A stretch of 64,000 nucleotides of DNA from positions 1,791,001-1,855,000 of the forward strand of contig NZ_LT608328.1 of assembly GCF_900095795.1 (NCBI RefSeq), read 5' to 3'. The notes beneath the pieces were generated by a model. The model was not told the DNA's origin. It worked only from the letters and a program-made list of their open reading frames with translations, and did no database searches. Shown here one piece after another: positions 26,461 through 36,019 of the stretch. The number at the start of each line of letters is the position of its first letter. Position 1 is the stretch's first letter. Source of the DNA: Petrimonas mucosa. Lineage in GTDB: Bacteria; Bacteroidota; Bacteroidia; Bacteroidales; Dysgonomonadaceae. The position numbers and the translations under genes were made by a program.

Positions 26461-27096
26461 ATGTCCACACTCAGACACCGGTTGACAGTTAATTCCCCCT
26501 GGCTCTGGTCCATCTCCGGATCAACAGTGCTGGTGGTCTTCTCTTACCTGTTTTATCTCTATAGAACCGGTGTTGTTGCCGAATTGTACTGTTCCAATGG
26601 CATGGTTGCCATAATCGGCGCGCTTTCGCTTTATGCTGCCGGTTGCATGTTGTACCAAAAGTTCAGGCATGTCGGTCTGAGTGGAGTGTTGCTATTTCTC
26701 TGCTATGGATTGTCTATCGGATGGGGCGTTGTTTATGTCATGACAGGTCGGCTCGTCTGGCCGGTATTGCTGGTAGGTGCCCCTTCGGGGTTGTTGTTGG
26801 CTGCCCTTCTTCATGCATCCGATACCGCATATGTGGTTCAGGATGAGGGCGCACAACTTCACTATCAGACAATGTTGCTGGCAGCCTATCTTCTGGTAGC
26901 TATTGCCGTGACGTTGCATCTTTTGCACCCGCTGGTTTTCCTGGTGTTGGTTGCCTTTCCATCGGCCATAACAAGCATCCGGCTGATGAAAGCTTCTACC
27001 GAAGGTGACCCGTCACTGGTTGCCCGCACTGCAAAACTGGTGTTGATGTTCAATCTCCTGCTCTCAGCGGCAAATTTCATCTCACCGTTTCTATAG
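26461..27096 (+). CDS. Membrane protein of unknown function between mutA and mutB
   Basis: 211 residues with about six hydrophobic segments (about 15-33, 45-62, 70-90, 95-115, 135-160, 185-205) and short polar loops. I recognise no catalytic motif. It starts two bases after the mutA stop and lies between the two mutase subunit genes, so it is very likely transcribed with them. It may be a chance passenger or a partner in propionate/succinate metabolism (for example transport or sodium/pH balance); nothing in the sequence decides. Confidence 0.7.
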   Translation: MSTLRHRLTVNSPWLWSISGSTVLVVFSYLFYLYRTGVVAELYCSNGMVAIIGALSLYAAGCMLYQKFRHVGLSGVLLFLCYGLSIGWGVVYVMTGRLVWPVLLVGAPSGLLLAALLHASDTAYVVQDEGAQLHYQTMLLAAYLLVAIAVTLHLLHPLVFLVLVAFPSAITSIRLMKASTEGDPSLVARTAKLVLMFNLLLSAANFISPFL

Positions 27097-27189
27097 ACGA
27101 TTCAGTACGCTTATATTTAACGCAAAGAAAAATTAAACCTGTAAGTCTTGACTCCAGATTCGGAAGTCCTGACTCAAAACAAACAAAAT

Positions 27190-29340
27190 ATGAAACCAGA
27201 TTTCAAAAGTATCGATATTAAATCTGCCGGCTTCGAAGCGACAAATGTTGCCGAGTGGGCCGAAAAGAATGAGATAAAAGCCGACTGGCTTACGCCGGAG
27301 CAGATTCCGGTGAAACCTGTATATACGAAGGAAGACCTTGAAGGAATGGAACATCTGGGATATGCAGCCGGTGTGCCCCCTTTCCTGAGAGGACCCTACT
27401 CAACCATGTATGTAATGCGTCCGTGGACCATCCGCCAGTATGCCGGATTTTCCACTGCCGAAGAGTCAAATGCCTTCTATCGCCGTAACCTGGCTTCTGG
27501 CCAGAAGGGATTGTCGGTGGCATTCGACCTGCCCACGCACCGCGGATACGATGCCGATAACGAGCGTGTGGTTGGTGATGTTGGAAAGGCAGGGGTTTCG
27601 ATCTGCTCGGTTGAGGACATGAAAGTGCTCTTCGACGGTATTCCCCTCAACAAGATGTCTGTCTCCATGACCATGAACGGAGCCGTATTGCCAATCATGG
27701 CCTTCTATATCGTGGCTGCCCAGGAGCAGGGTGCCAAGCTTGAGGAGATGGCAGGAACCATTCAGAACGACATCCTGAAGGAGTTCATGGTGCGGAATAC
27801 CTACATCTATCCACCCGAATTCTCAATGAAGATCATTGCCGACATCTTTGAGTTCACCTCGCAGAAGATGCCGAAGTTCAACTCCATCTCCATTTCTGGA
27901 TACCACATGCAGGAGGCGGGAGCCACTGCCGATATCGAACTGGCCTATACCCTGGCCGACGGTATCGAATATCTGCGGGCCGGAATCAATGCCGGTATCG
28001 ATATCGATGCTTTTGCTCCCCGTTTGTCCTTCTTCTGGGCCATCGGCATGAATCACTTCATGGAGATTGCCAAGATGCGGGCGGCGCGACTGCTTTGGGC
28101 TAAGATCGTAAAAAGCATGGGGGCAAAGAATCCGAAGTCGATGGCACTCAGAACCCACTCGCAGACGTCGGGCTGGTCGTTAACCGAACAGGATCCGTTC
28201 AACAATGTGGGACGTACCTGTATTGAAGCGATGGCTGCTGCGCTGGGTCATACGCAGTCGTTGCACACCAACGCACTGGATGAAGCCATTGCCTTGCCGA
28301 CCGACTTCTCTGCACGTATTGCGCGCAATACGCAGATCTACATTCAGGAAGAGACGCAAATCACCAGACATGTAGATCCATGGGCCGGTTCCTATTACGT
28401 GGAATCGCTTACGCAGGAGCTGGTGGACAAAGCCTGGAATCTTATTCAGGAGATTGAAAAACTGGGCGGAATGGCAAAAGCCATCGAGACGGGAGTTCCG
28501 AAGATGCGTATCGAAGAGGCTGCTGCACGTACACAGGCCCGCATCGATTCAGGAATTCAGAAGATCATCGGTGTAAATGTCTGCCGTCTCGAAAAAGAAG
28601 ATCCTATTGATATTCTTGAAGTGGATAACACCGAGGTTCGCAAGCAGCAGATTGCCCGCCTGGAGCAACTCAAGGCTAACCGCGACAATGAGGCGGTACG
28701 CAAGGCGCTTGATGCCATCACCAGATGTGTGGAGACAAAAGAGGGAAATCTGTTGGAACTGTCGATCGAAGCAGCCCGGGTTCGCGCCACGCTTGGCGAA
28801 ATTTCCGATGCCTGCGAAAAAGTTGTAGGACGTTATAATGCAGTAATCAGAACAATTTCAGGAGTGTATTCATCAGAATCTAAATCGGATGCCACGCTCG
28901 AGGAAGCGCGTGCAATGACCGAAAAGTTTGCTAAGAAAGAGGGCCGTCAGCCGAGAATCATGATTGCGAAGATGGGACAGGACGGACACGATCGTGGTGC
29001 CAAGGTGGTGGCCACGGGGTATGCCGATTGTGGTTTCGACGTGGATATGGGGCCGCTGTTCCAGACACCGGCCGAGGCTGCCCGTCAGGCAGTGGAGAAC
29101 GACGTTCACGTATTGGGTGTGTCGTCGCTGGCTGCCGGTCACAAGACCCTGATTCCCCAGGTTATTGAGGAGCTGGCCAAATTGGGCCGTCCCGACATTG
29201 TTGTAATCGCCGGGGGTGTAATACCGGCCCAGGATTACGATTTCCTCTACAAAGCGGGAGTTGCCGCCATTTTCGGACCGGGTTCCCCCGTTGCGAAATC
29301 GGCCATCCTGATTGTAAAGATCCTGTTGGGCGAGGAGTAA
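27190..29340 (+). CDS. mutB: Methylmalonyl-CoA mutase large subunit
   Basis: Catalytic alpha subunit (716 residues from ATG 27190; a TTG at 27148 is less likely). The N-terminal (beta/alpha)8 barrel shows [21 protein letters not shown] split by the substrate-binding Tyr/Arg motif, [12 protein letters not shown], and [13 protein letters not shown]. The C-terminal cobalamin domain has D-G-H600-D-R-G, the lower-axial His motif, and [12 protein letters not shown]. With MutA it forms the active heterodimer. The leader at 27148-27185 contains an imperfect direct repeat (AGTCTTGACTC / AGTCCTGACTC). Confidence 0.96.
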   Translation: MKPDFKSIDIKSAGFEATNVAEWAEKNEIKADWLTPEQIPVKPVYTKEDLEGMEHLGYAAGVPPFLRGPYSTMYVMRPWTIRQYAGFSTAEESNAFYRRNLASGQKGLSVAFDLPTHRGYDADNERVVGDVGKAGVSICSVEDMKVLFDGIPLNKMSVSMTMNGAVLPIMAFYIVAAQEQGAKLEEMAGTIQNDILKEFMVRNTYIYPPEFSMKIIADIFEFTSQKMPKFNSISISGYHMQEAGATADIELAYTLADGIEYLRAGINAGIDIDAFAPRLSFFWAIGMNHFMEIAKMRAARLLWAKIVKSMGAKNPKSMALRTHSQTSGWSLTEQDPFNNVGRTCIEAMAAALGHTQSLHTNALDEAIALPTDFSARIARNTQIYIQEETQITRHVDPWAGSYYVESLTQELVDKAWNLIQEIEKLGGMAKAIETGVPKMRIEEAAARTQARIDSGIQKIIGVNVCRLEKEDPIDILEVDNTEVRKQQIARLEQLKANRDNEAVRKALDAITRCVETKEGNLLELSIEAARVRATLGEISDACEKVVGRYNAVIRTISGVYSSESKSDATLEEARAMTEKFAKKEGRQPRIMIAKMGQDGHDRGAKVVATGYADCGFDVDMGPLFQTPAEAARQAVENDVHVLGVSSLAAGHKTLIPQVIEELAKLGRPDIVVIAGGVIPAQDYDFLYKAGVAAIFGPGSPVAKSAILIVKILLGEE

Positions 29341-29371
29341 TACGATTCGCTTAAAACCTCTTCTTTCTGTT

Positions 29372-29399
29372 GCGGGTTACGAAATATTTCGTAGCCCGC
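29372..29399 (+). terminator. Palindromic hairpin after mutB
   Basis: Near-perfect 14-bp stem GCGGGTTACGAAAT / ATTTCGTAGCCCGC with one mismatch. No T run, so its role as terminator is uncertain. Confidence 0.5.
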
Positions 29400-29419
29400 G
29401 ACTGTTTCAGAGAAATGGT

Positions 29420-29427
29420 TATCTTTG
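29420..29427 (+). promoter_or_regulatory. Bacteroidota -7 promoter element, corA
   Basis: TATCTTTG, full match to TAnnTTTG, 51 bases before the corA ATG. Confidence 0.55.
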
Positions 29428-29478
29428 CCGTGGGCCTGAAGCCCGAATAATCTTTAAAACCGGAAGTGGGCATTTACT

Positions 29479-30543
29479 ATGGCTTACATTACACACAAAA
29501 AGAGAGAAGATATCGGTCTCTCCCCGTATGAATTGAAGTTCAGGGGGAAGAGAAAGGCGGAAGCTGTCCGTATCCGGGTTATCGATTTCGACCTGGAGTC
29601 GGTGCGCGAAACCGAGGTGAAAGAGACGGAGGAGCTGAGGCGATATCTCAACTCCGACTCCATCACCTGGATAAACGTTGACGGGCTGCATAACAGTCAA
29701 CTCATCCGTGATCTGTCGGAAATCTTTGCCATCCCCGGCGACATTCTCTCCGACGTGATGGATCCGTCGTCCCGTCCCCAGGTGGAGGTATTCAACAATG
29801 GATTCTTCGTCTCAATGAAAATGATGAGAGTCAGCGAGAATAAGAGGACGGTGTCGGTAAATAACCTGAGCCTTGTCGTGATGAACAGGCTGCTTATCTC
29901 TTTTCAGGAGGAGAAAGGCGACCTGTTTGATCCTGTCAGGGAGAGGATCCGCAATCATAAAACAAAGATCCGCATTTCCGGATCAGATTATCTGGCATTT
30001 ACCCTGATGGATGTAGTTATCGATAATTATATCTACATCTTGGATGCATATGGCGAAAAAGTGGAATCCCTGGAAGAGAGGCTGATATTGGAAACCAACA
30101 GGGAGATGCTTCGGATCATTGACAAGTTCAGGCGTGAACTCAGTAATCTGCGTGTGGATATAAAACCGGCAAAAGAGATGGTGATGGGACTGGTGAAGCT
30201 CGATACCGACTTTATCCAGGAGGAGAACAGGAGGCATTACAAGGAGCTGCTGGACAATATCAATCAGGCGGTGGATCTGCTGGACTACTATCGCGAGGTT
30301 CTCTATGACGACCTGAACATCTACCACTCATCGATGAGTACAAAGTTAAACGATACCATGACCCTGCTCACCATCTTCTCGGTCATTTTTATCCCGCTCA
30401 CCTTTATTGTGGGTGTTTACGGGATGAACTTCGATAACCTTCCCGAACTGCATTGGCATTACGGTTATTTCATTGTCTGGGGAATAATGGTGCTCATTGT
30501 GGTGGTGATGATCGTCTATTTCAGGAGAAAAAGATGGTTTTAA
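29479..30543 (+). CDS. corA: Magnesium/cobalt transporter CorA
   Basis: Pentameric divalent-cation channel of the inner membrane (354 residues). A long cytosolic N-terminal domain with charged helices (about 200-285) is followed by two C-terminal membrane helices (about 293-312 and 326-347). The selectivity motif GMN (VYGMNFDNL) follows the first helix, and the C-terminus is basic (RRKRWF). Full length and complete. The macrodomain gene starts 11 bases later. Confidence 0.95.
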   Translation: MAYITHKKREDIGLSPYELKFRGKRKAEAVRIRVIDFDLESVRETEVKETEELRRYLNSDSITWINVDGLHNSQLIRDLSEIFAIPGDILSDVMDPSSRPQVEVFNNGFFVSMKMMRVSENKRTVSVNNLSLVVMNRLLISFQEEKGDLFDPVRERIRNHKTKIRISGSDYLAFTLMDVVIDNYIYILDAYGEKVESLEERLILETNREMLRIIDKFRRELSNLRVDIKPAKEMVMGLVKLDTDFIQEENRRHYKELLDNINQAVDLLDYYREVLYDDLNIYHSSMSTKLNDTMTLLTIFSVIFIPLTFIVGVYGMNFDNLPELHWHYGYFIVWGIMVLIVVVMIVYFRRKRWF

Positions 30544-30554
30544 GGTGACAAGAT

Positions 30555-31052
30555 ATGAAGATCAGTTGGATAAAAGCCGATATTACACGGCTTGATACAG
30601 ATGCAATTGTAAATGCTGCAAACAATTCGCTATTGGGCGGAGGCGGTGTTGACGGAGCCATTCACCGGGCGGCAGGTCCCGCATTGCTCGAGGAGTGCCG
30701 GAAACTGAACGGTTGCGAGACCGGTAAAGCCAAAATAACGCGGGGATACCGGTTGCCGGCAAAGTATGTCATCCATACGGTGGGTCCGGTCTGGTACGGT
30801 GGAAACCGGAACGAGGAGAGTCTGTTGAGGGATTGTTATCTCAATTCGCTCAGACTTGCCGAGGAGCGCGGTTTAAAAACGGTAGCCTTTCCCAACATCA
30901 GCACAGGAGTATATCGGTTTCCAAAAGAGCGGGCGGCCGAAATTGCGGTGGATGCAGTGAAACATTTTCCGGCCGTATCGGTGGAAGAGGTGATCTTTGT
31001 CTGTTTTGACGAAGAGAATTGTGCCATCTACGAACGGATCATCTCCCGTTGA
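30555..31052 (+). CDS. Macrodomain protein (O-acetyl-ADP-ribose deacetylase type)
   Basis: Single macrodomain (165 residues) of the MacroD/YmdB type, which binds ADP-ribose and removes acetyl or ADP-ribose groups. Key features: [22 protein letters not shown] pattern (A-D-I-T at 8-11, NAANN at 21-25), [14 protein letters not shown] and [12 protein letters not shown]. Probably co-transcribed with corA. It converges with the LytTR gene on the other strand; the two overlap by 14 bases at their 3' ends. Confidence 0.92.
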   Translation: MKISWIKADITRLDTDAIVNAANNSLLGGGGVDGAIHRAAGPALLEECRKLNGCETGKAKITRGYRLPAKYVIHTVGPVWYGGNRNEESLLRDCYLNSLRLAEERGLKTVAFPNISTGVYRFPKERAAEIAVDAVKHFPAVSVEEVIFVCFDEENCAIYERIISR

Positions 31053-31749
31053 TCTCCTCCATGAATGATTTGCGGTAGGTCTCCCCGATGGGAATCTCGT
31101 GCTTGCCGATGATGATTCGGTTTTTCTCCACCCGGTCGATCTTGTTGCGGTGTACGATGAACGACCGGTGCACGCGTATGAAACGGGATTGAGGCAGTTC
31201 GTCCTCCATCGATTTCATGCTCATCAACGTCAGGATCGGTCTCTGATCCTTGTTGGTATAAATCTTTACATAATCCTTCAGTCCCTCAATCAACAGGATC
31301 TCATCGAAGAGGACATGCACCAGCTTGTAGTCCGAGCGGACGAAGATTCCGGTAACTCCGGCTTCGCCTTTTTCAACTGAAGCCGCTTTTATTTCAAACC
31401 ACTCCAGCGCCCTTTTCGAGGCACTTAGAAATTCGGTGTAGGAGAAAGGTTTCAACAGGTAATCCAGGGCGTTTACCCTATATCCGTCCAGGGCATACTC
31501 GCTGAATGCGGTTGTGAAAATGATCCGCGTATCCTTGTCGATAAAACGGGCAAACTCCATGCCGCTCACTTCGGGCATCTGGATATCGAGAAAGATCACA
31601 TCTACGCGTTCGCCGCTCATGTTGTTCATCGCCTGTATGGCACTGGAGAACTTGCCGGTCAACTTTAAGAACGGAGTCTTCTGCACGTAGGAGTCGAGCA
31701 GTTCAAGCGCCAGCGGTTCATCATCGACTATCCAGCAAGTCAGTTTCAT
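31039..31749 (-). CDS. LytTR family response regulator
   Basis: 236-residue two-component regulator. The receiver domain (1-120) has acidic pocket residues D9/D10 and the phospho-acceptor D55 in [11 protein letters not shown], followed by a LytTR DNA-binding domain (about 135-236, [18 protein letters not shown]...[14 protein letters not shown]). It starts six bases after the stop of the sensor kinase gene, so they form one operon and a cognate pair. The neighbouring outer-membrane protein is the likely partner or target. Confidence 0.93.
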   Translation of the reverse strand: MKLTCWIVDDEPLALELLDSYVQKTPFLKLTGKFSSAIQAMNNMSGERVDVIFLDIQMPEVSGMEFARFIDKDTRIIFTTAFSEYALDGYRVNALDYLLKPFSYTEFLSASKRALEWFEIKAASVEKGEAGVTGIFVRSDYKLVHVLFDEILLIEGLKDYVKIYTNKDQRPILTLMSMKSMEDELPQSRFIRVHRSFIVHRNKIDRVEKNRIIIGKHEIPIGETYRKSFMEEINGR

Positions 31750-31755
31750 CGTTAT

Positions 31756-32874
31756 TTATTTCTCTTTAGACTTCTCACCGTTGTCGGGGATCGCAGCCCG
31801 GCCTCCCTCTTTTGTGTCGATGATCAAGGTGGTGGAATAGGTGTCGTCGGTTATTTCGGAATTCCATTTATACCTTCCCGGGTATGCCATCTCCAGCCTT
31901 TTTTTGACCAGTTCCAGTCCGATCCCGCTTCCGCTCTTGTCTGCTACCGATTTTGGATAGTAGCTGTTTCGGGAGACAAATTCAACTTTCCCGTCAGGAG
32001 TCTCAGACAGCGAGATGTCGATGAAGGAAGGTTTATTGCCGCTGATCCCATGCTTAAATGCATTTTCAATCAAAGATATAAAAATTAATGGAGCTATGGG
32101 CGTATCGCTTGCCGTTTTTATGGAGAGCCGGGTATTCAGTTTTACGTTATCGGCCAATCTGATCCGCATCAGGTCGACATAATTCCGGATAAAATCTACC
32201 TCCTGACGTAATGGTACAAGCGTCTTGTCGTTATCGTAGAGAATGTGGCGAAGCAGTTTGCTCAAGTCGAGTATCGCCTGCTGCGCCTTGGACGGGTTGA
32301 ACACTACCAGGGCATAGATGTTGTTGAGGGTGTTCAGCAGAAAGTGGGGACTGATCTGATTTTTCATGTTTTGCAGTTCAGCTTCCGATTTTGCCTTTTC
32401 CAGCTCCTTCCGTTCGCTCTCGACTTCAAACCAGCGGAATGTCATTTTCAGGGCAACGCTTAACCCCATCATGGTTGCCAGTGTGGTGAGGTTCCTGATA
32501 ACGAAAAGCCATGGCGAAGGCCTGAAACGGCGGCTTCCGCGACGCATGGCACGTACGGGATCGATCAGCCTCAGCAGATCGTTCCCAAAATGCATAAGTA
32601 CTGCAGCTCCTATAATCAATAGCAGATTGTAAATGATGAATTCCCTGGTTTTTCCCTTGAACAGAAACTGTTTTATCAGCAGGAAATAGTTGACATAGAA
32701 GACCAGCAATAATCCCAATGTGTCGGGAGTGGAGCGGATAAAGAGATCCCACCTGAAAATCCTTACCCGGTCGATAAAAAAGTAGGGGGCCACCACAATC
32801 ATGCTCCACAACAAGATATGTACGAGAACTACGGCATACGTGTTGGTTGAATTATTCCTGATCCGATCTTCCAT
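31756..32874 (-). CDS. LytS/YehU-type sensor histidine kinase
   Basis: Membrane histidine kinase (372 residues) with four predicted membrane helices (about 14-34, 51-71, 78-98, 122-143), a short coiled coil (150-172) and a His_kinase domain whose phospho-acceptor is H177 in ISPHFLLNTLNNI. The C-terminal ATPase shows the N-box SLIENAFKHG and G-box GSGIGLELVKKRL. No extracytoplasmic sensor domain is present, so signals probably come through the membrane part. It lies between the outer-membrane protein gene (38 bases upstream) and the LytTR regulator. Confidence 0.93.
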   Translation of the reverse strand: MEDRIRNNSTNTYAVVLVHILLWSMIVVAPYFFIDRVRIFRWDLFIRSTPDTLGLLLVFYVNYFLLIKQFLFKGKTREFIIYNLLLIIGAAVLMHFGNDLLRLIDPVRAMRRGSRRFRPSPWLFVIRNLTTLATMMGLSVALKMTFRWFEVESERKELEKAKSEAELQNMKNQISPHFLLNTLNNIYALVVFNPSKAQQAILDLSKLLRHILYDNDKTLVPLRQEVDFIRNYVDLMRIRLADNVKLNTRLSIKTASDTPIAPLIFISLIENAFKHGISGNKPSFIDISLSETPDGKVEFVSRNSYYPKSVADKSGSGIGLELVKKRLEMAYPGRYKWNSEITDDTYSTTLIIDTKEGGRAAIPDNGEKSKEK

Positions 32875-32912
32875 CTCTTTCGGTTTTTATGTTAGAATGA
32901 ATTGTTTTCTCA

Positions 32913-35717
32913 TCATTCAGAGGGACCTCGGCCACGACCGGAACCGGGGCCGAAACCTCTGCCCTGAGGATTTCCTGGTCCGCGCATCGGCATCATGTCT
33001 TCCTGCGTTGCACCATTTTTAAAGATATTGAAACGGTAGACAAAATGTACCATGAAATATGTCGTCAACGTGTTGGTGGTCGTGTCACGAATATAGTTGG
33101 AGGTGACCGATCTGCTGATATTGCTGCGCTGCTGCAGGATATCGTATATCTTGAGGCGGATGGTGCCGTTCTTCTGACTGAAGAGCTGTTTCTGGATGGA
33201 GGCGTTCCACAACCATTCATCCTGCGTAAAACCATCGGAGTAACCGGAATTGGTGCTGTAGTTGATGTCGCTCTCGATGGAGATATCCCAGGGGAGATAG
33301 AGGGTGGTATTGGCATTTCCACCATAATTGAGATATTCCTGGTCGCGTTGCCCCTCCAGGCTGTTCTTCACCTTATTGTGGTTGATATTGCCACGGATTC
33401 CGAAGTCGATCAGGTCCGACCGGTAGTTCAATCCGAGCGTTTCGCCCAAATTGAGCCTGCGGCTCAGGTTTTTCTCCAGGTTTGAGAATCCGTTTGCATG
33501 GTTGTAGCTGGCAAACGTCATGGAGAAGATCGAGAATCGGATATTCTTCAGCGGCACATTCAACATCATACGGCCGTTGGCGTTCCAGTTGCCTGCAACA
33601 TTCTCGTAGGTAGTCTCCCTGCGTCCGGTTTCCCTGTCCGTAAAGGTGGATGAAACGATATCGTTGGTCAGGTATCGGAAATCACCGAAGAAACCCATTG
33701 AACTGTTCTTCTCGGGAATAAAGTTCTGGTAGCGCAGGTTGAGCCTGTGCGTGAAAGAGGGCTTCAGATCGGGATTACCGTATGTTATGTTAAGCGGATT
33801 TGAAACATCTACAACCGGTGAGAGTTGCGTAACCGAAGGCTGTTCGGTATTGCCGAAATAGCGGAGCCTCAAGTTGTGCTGGCGCGACCATCTATAGTTA
33901 AACTGTGCGGTGGGGGCGTAATTGACCACGTCGCGAGTGATATCGCTGATCATGTTTTCACCCACAAAGGTCTTGCTCTGTGAGCTTGACGGCTGAATGG
34001 AGAACCCTACCGTATAGTCGTACTGTTGGCGGACCGACTGGAAATTGAGCTCGATCTCCTGATTGGTGAAGTTATTCTCCAGCCGCTTGCTGTACTGTTC
34101 GTCCAATATGGTGTAGTTTCCTGCCTCATCCTTTTTGCGGGTATCCTTGTCCGACTCCGATATGTTTTGCCGGTACTGGTAGGCAAACTGGATGGCGTAA
34201 TTGTTACCCAGCGGTTCAACATAGGAGAGATAGGTCTGCCAGTTTCTGGAATCGCTGGTATTGACAAACCGCTGATCGATCAGGCTATCTTGCTGGGTAA
34301 TGTTGTAGAATGTACTGGAGAGGTTTGTACCCCTGTTTTCCGAATCGGAGATTCCTCCCCGCAATTGTACACTCACTGTACGGCCAGGCTTGCCAAGTGT
34401 GCGGCTCACATCCAGGCGGGCGGCGAGATTCTTTCCATCTCCTTCGGAATGATACCTTGAGTCCCCGTAATTGATGGAATCCTCCATGTTCTCGGTGGTC
34501 GTCAGAAAGTCGCTAAGCTCCGTTCTACGATTGTTGTAGACCGATCCCTCCGGATTGAAAATGATCTTCGTCAGCGTGTCTGGCGTCCACTCCAGCCTCA
34601 TGTCCATATTGAAATTCTGGCTGTAGTTGTTGTTCGAGTTGCTCTCATCCTCGATGGTGTTCCCGCTGCTGAGGATGTTCTGGGTATGTGTCTTCGAGAT
34701 CGTATTGTTGTCTGTACTTCCATAACGGAGATTTCCTCCAAGTTTCAGTTTTTGGGTGAACTGCTGACTGAAGTTGAAACCTGCATTTCCCGACGTGGTG
34801 ATACCGCTTTGACCGCCAAAGAACATTCTTCTTCCGCCACCGCCGCCACCGAACATCGAGGAGGCCAGATCTGAAAAACCGGCGTTGTTGGTGTTGTTAA
34901 ATCCGCCGATGGCTGTATACTGGTTTTTATCTTTCATGTAGTTGACCATCGCATTGCCTTCGTACCGCTCTTTTGTACCGTACCCAAGGAAAGCGTTCCC
35001 GAACAGACCCTCTTTCATTCCGGGTCTCACCATCAGGTTGATGATCGTCTCTTCCTCACCATCGTCAAAGCCGGTCATTCGCGCCATATCGGTTTTCCGG
35101 TCGAGCACCTGCAGTTTCTCAACCATCTTGGCGGGGAGGTTTTTCGATGCCACTTTCGGATCGGTGCTGAAGAACTCCTCACCATCCACCATGATCTTCT
35201 TGATCTCCCTTCCGTTCACGGTAATCTTACCATCGGAATCAACTTCAACCCCCGGCATCTTTTTCAGCAGCTCTTCCAGAACAGCACTTTCGGTCACCTT
35301 ATACGAATCGGCATTATATTCTACCGTATCTCCCTTTACAACTATCTCGGCAGCTTTGGCTGTGACCACTGCCGCGTCAAGCAGGATGTTGTCCGTTGCA
35401 AGTTCAACGGTGCCTAAGTTGGCCGTCCGGTTTGCATTGTTTACAGTTACATTGCGGAACAAGTCGTGGTGCCCCACGTAGGTGATCTGTACAATATAGC
35501 TTCCAAAGGGGACCGAAATGGCGAAATCGCCCTCCAGGCCACTGGCTACTCCGTTGACATAGAGACTGTCTTTCTGTTGTAAAATGCGAATATTAGCCTG
35601 TGGAACAGGTTCCTTTGTATCCTGTTCGACAATTTTTCCAGTAATTCTTCCGTTGTTTTGAGCGAAAATATTGAAACCGATAAGCAGTAAACCGATAAAA
35701 AAAACAGATCTTTTCAT
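32913..35717 (-). CDS. Outer-membrane beta-barrel protein with carboxypeptidase-regulatory domain
   Basis: 934-residue outer-membrane protein: signal peptide (1-19, ends NIFA), carboxypeptidase-regulatory-like beta sandwich (about 22-105, GRITGKIVEQDTKEPVPQA), plug-like region (about 130-230, KKMPGVEVDSDGKITVNG) and a long TonB-receptor-type barrel. The tail is rich in Gly, Arg and Pro (from about residue 905). The barrel resembles the OMP_b-brl_3 type found in Bacteroidota; no substrate can be named. It heads a probable operon with the LytS/LytTR genes. The IS110 element lies in its upstream region, within about 50 bases of the ATG, and may have displaced its promoter. Confidence 0.87.
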   Translation of the reverse strand: MKRSVFFIGLLLIGFNIFAQNNGRITGKIVEQDTKEPVPQANIRILQQKDSLYVNGVASGLEGDFAISVPFGSYIVQITYVGHHDLFRNVTVNNANRTANLGTVELATDNILLDAAVVTAKAAEIVVKGDTVEYNADSYKVTESAVLEELLKKMPGVEVDSDGKITVNGREIKKIMVDGEEFFSTDPKVASKNLPAKMVEKLQVLDRKTDMARMTGFDDGEEETIINLMVRPGMKEGLFGNAFLGYGTKERYEGNAMVNYMKDKNQYTAIGGFNNTNNAGFSDLASSMFGGGGGGRRMFFGGQSGITTSGNAGFNFSQQFTQKLKLGGNLRYGSTDNNTISKTHTQNILSSGNTIEDESNSNNNYSQNFNMDMRLEWTPDTLTKIIFNPEGSVYNNRRTELSDFLTTTENMEDSINYGDSRYHSEGDGKNLAARLDVSRTLGKPGRTVSVQLRGGISDSENRGTNLSSTFYNITQQDSLIDQRFVNTSDSRNWQTYLSYVEPLGNNYAIQFAYQYRQNISESDKDTRKKDEAGNYTILDEQYSKRLENNFTNQEIELNFQSVRQQYDYTVGFSIQPSSSQSKTFVGENMISDITRDVVNYAPTAQFNYRWSRQHNLRLRYFGNTEQPSVTQLSPVVDVSNPLNITYGNPDLKPSFTHRLNLRYQNFIPEKNSSMGFFGDFRYLTNDIVSSTFTDRETGRRETTYENVAGNWNANGRMMLNVPLKNIRFSIFSMTFASYNHANGFSNLEKNLSRRLNLGETLGLNYRSDLIDFGIRGNINHNKVKNSLEGQRDQEYLNYGGNANTTLYLPWDISIESDINYSTNSGYSDGFTQDEWLWNASIQKQLFSQKNGTIRLKIYDILQQRSNISRSVTSNYIRDTTTNTLTTYFMVHFVYRFNIFKNGATQEDMMPMRGPGNPQGRGFGPGSGRGRGPSE

Positions 35718-35726
35718 ATATAAATT
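35711..35726. repeat. 16-bp direct repeat flanking the IS110 element (left copy)
   Basis: TTTCATATATAAATTG is repeated exactly at 37368-37383, on the other side of the IS110-type element. The left copy covers the start codon of the outer-membrane protein gene (minus strand). It is AT-rich, so chance cannot be excluded. Confidence 0.5.
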
Positions 35727-35851
35727 GTTCGATATATAAATATCTATTAATTAATGATTTAATTCATTTTAAAAATTATATTTCTTCGTTTTGACAAAAC
35801 AAAAGACAGCACTCATCTTTTGGACAAATGCACCGGTTATCGGAAAGACAA

Positions 35852-35917
35852 ACAGGTAAGAAGGGTTTAAAATTTCATATGCGTGCTCTTGGGCAACAAC
35901 CTTGGGTGCTTACCTGT
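35852..35917 (-). ncRNA. Candidate IS110-element bridge RNA stem-loop
   Basis: A perfect 9-bp stem (ACAGGTAAG at 35852-35860 with CTTACCTGT at 35909-35917) closes a 48-base loop holding GCTCTTGGGCAACAACC. It lies in the non-coding DNA between the transposase stop and the element end. IS110-family elements encode a bridge RNA with large internal loops in one non-coding end. That this is such an RNA is inference from position and pairing; its limits may extend to about 36015. Confidence 0.4.
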
Positions 35918-36019
35918 TGAGGTCAGTTTCATATTCGACTTGGACGCTTTGTCGCGCCGTGCGCCAGTAAAAATCGACCTTTGGCTCTTGTTTCCCGTTT
36001 ATGTCAGGGTTGGAGACTT

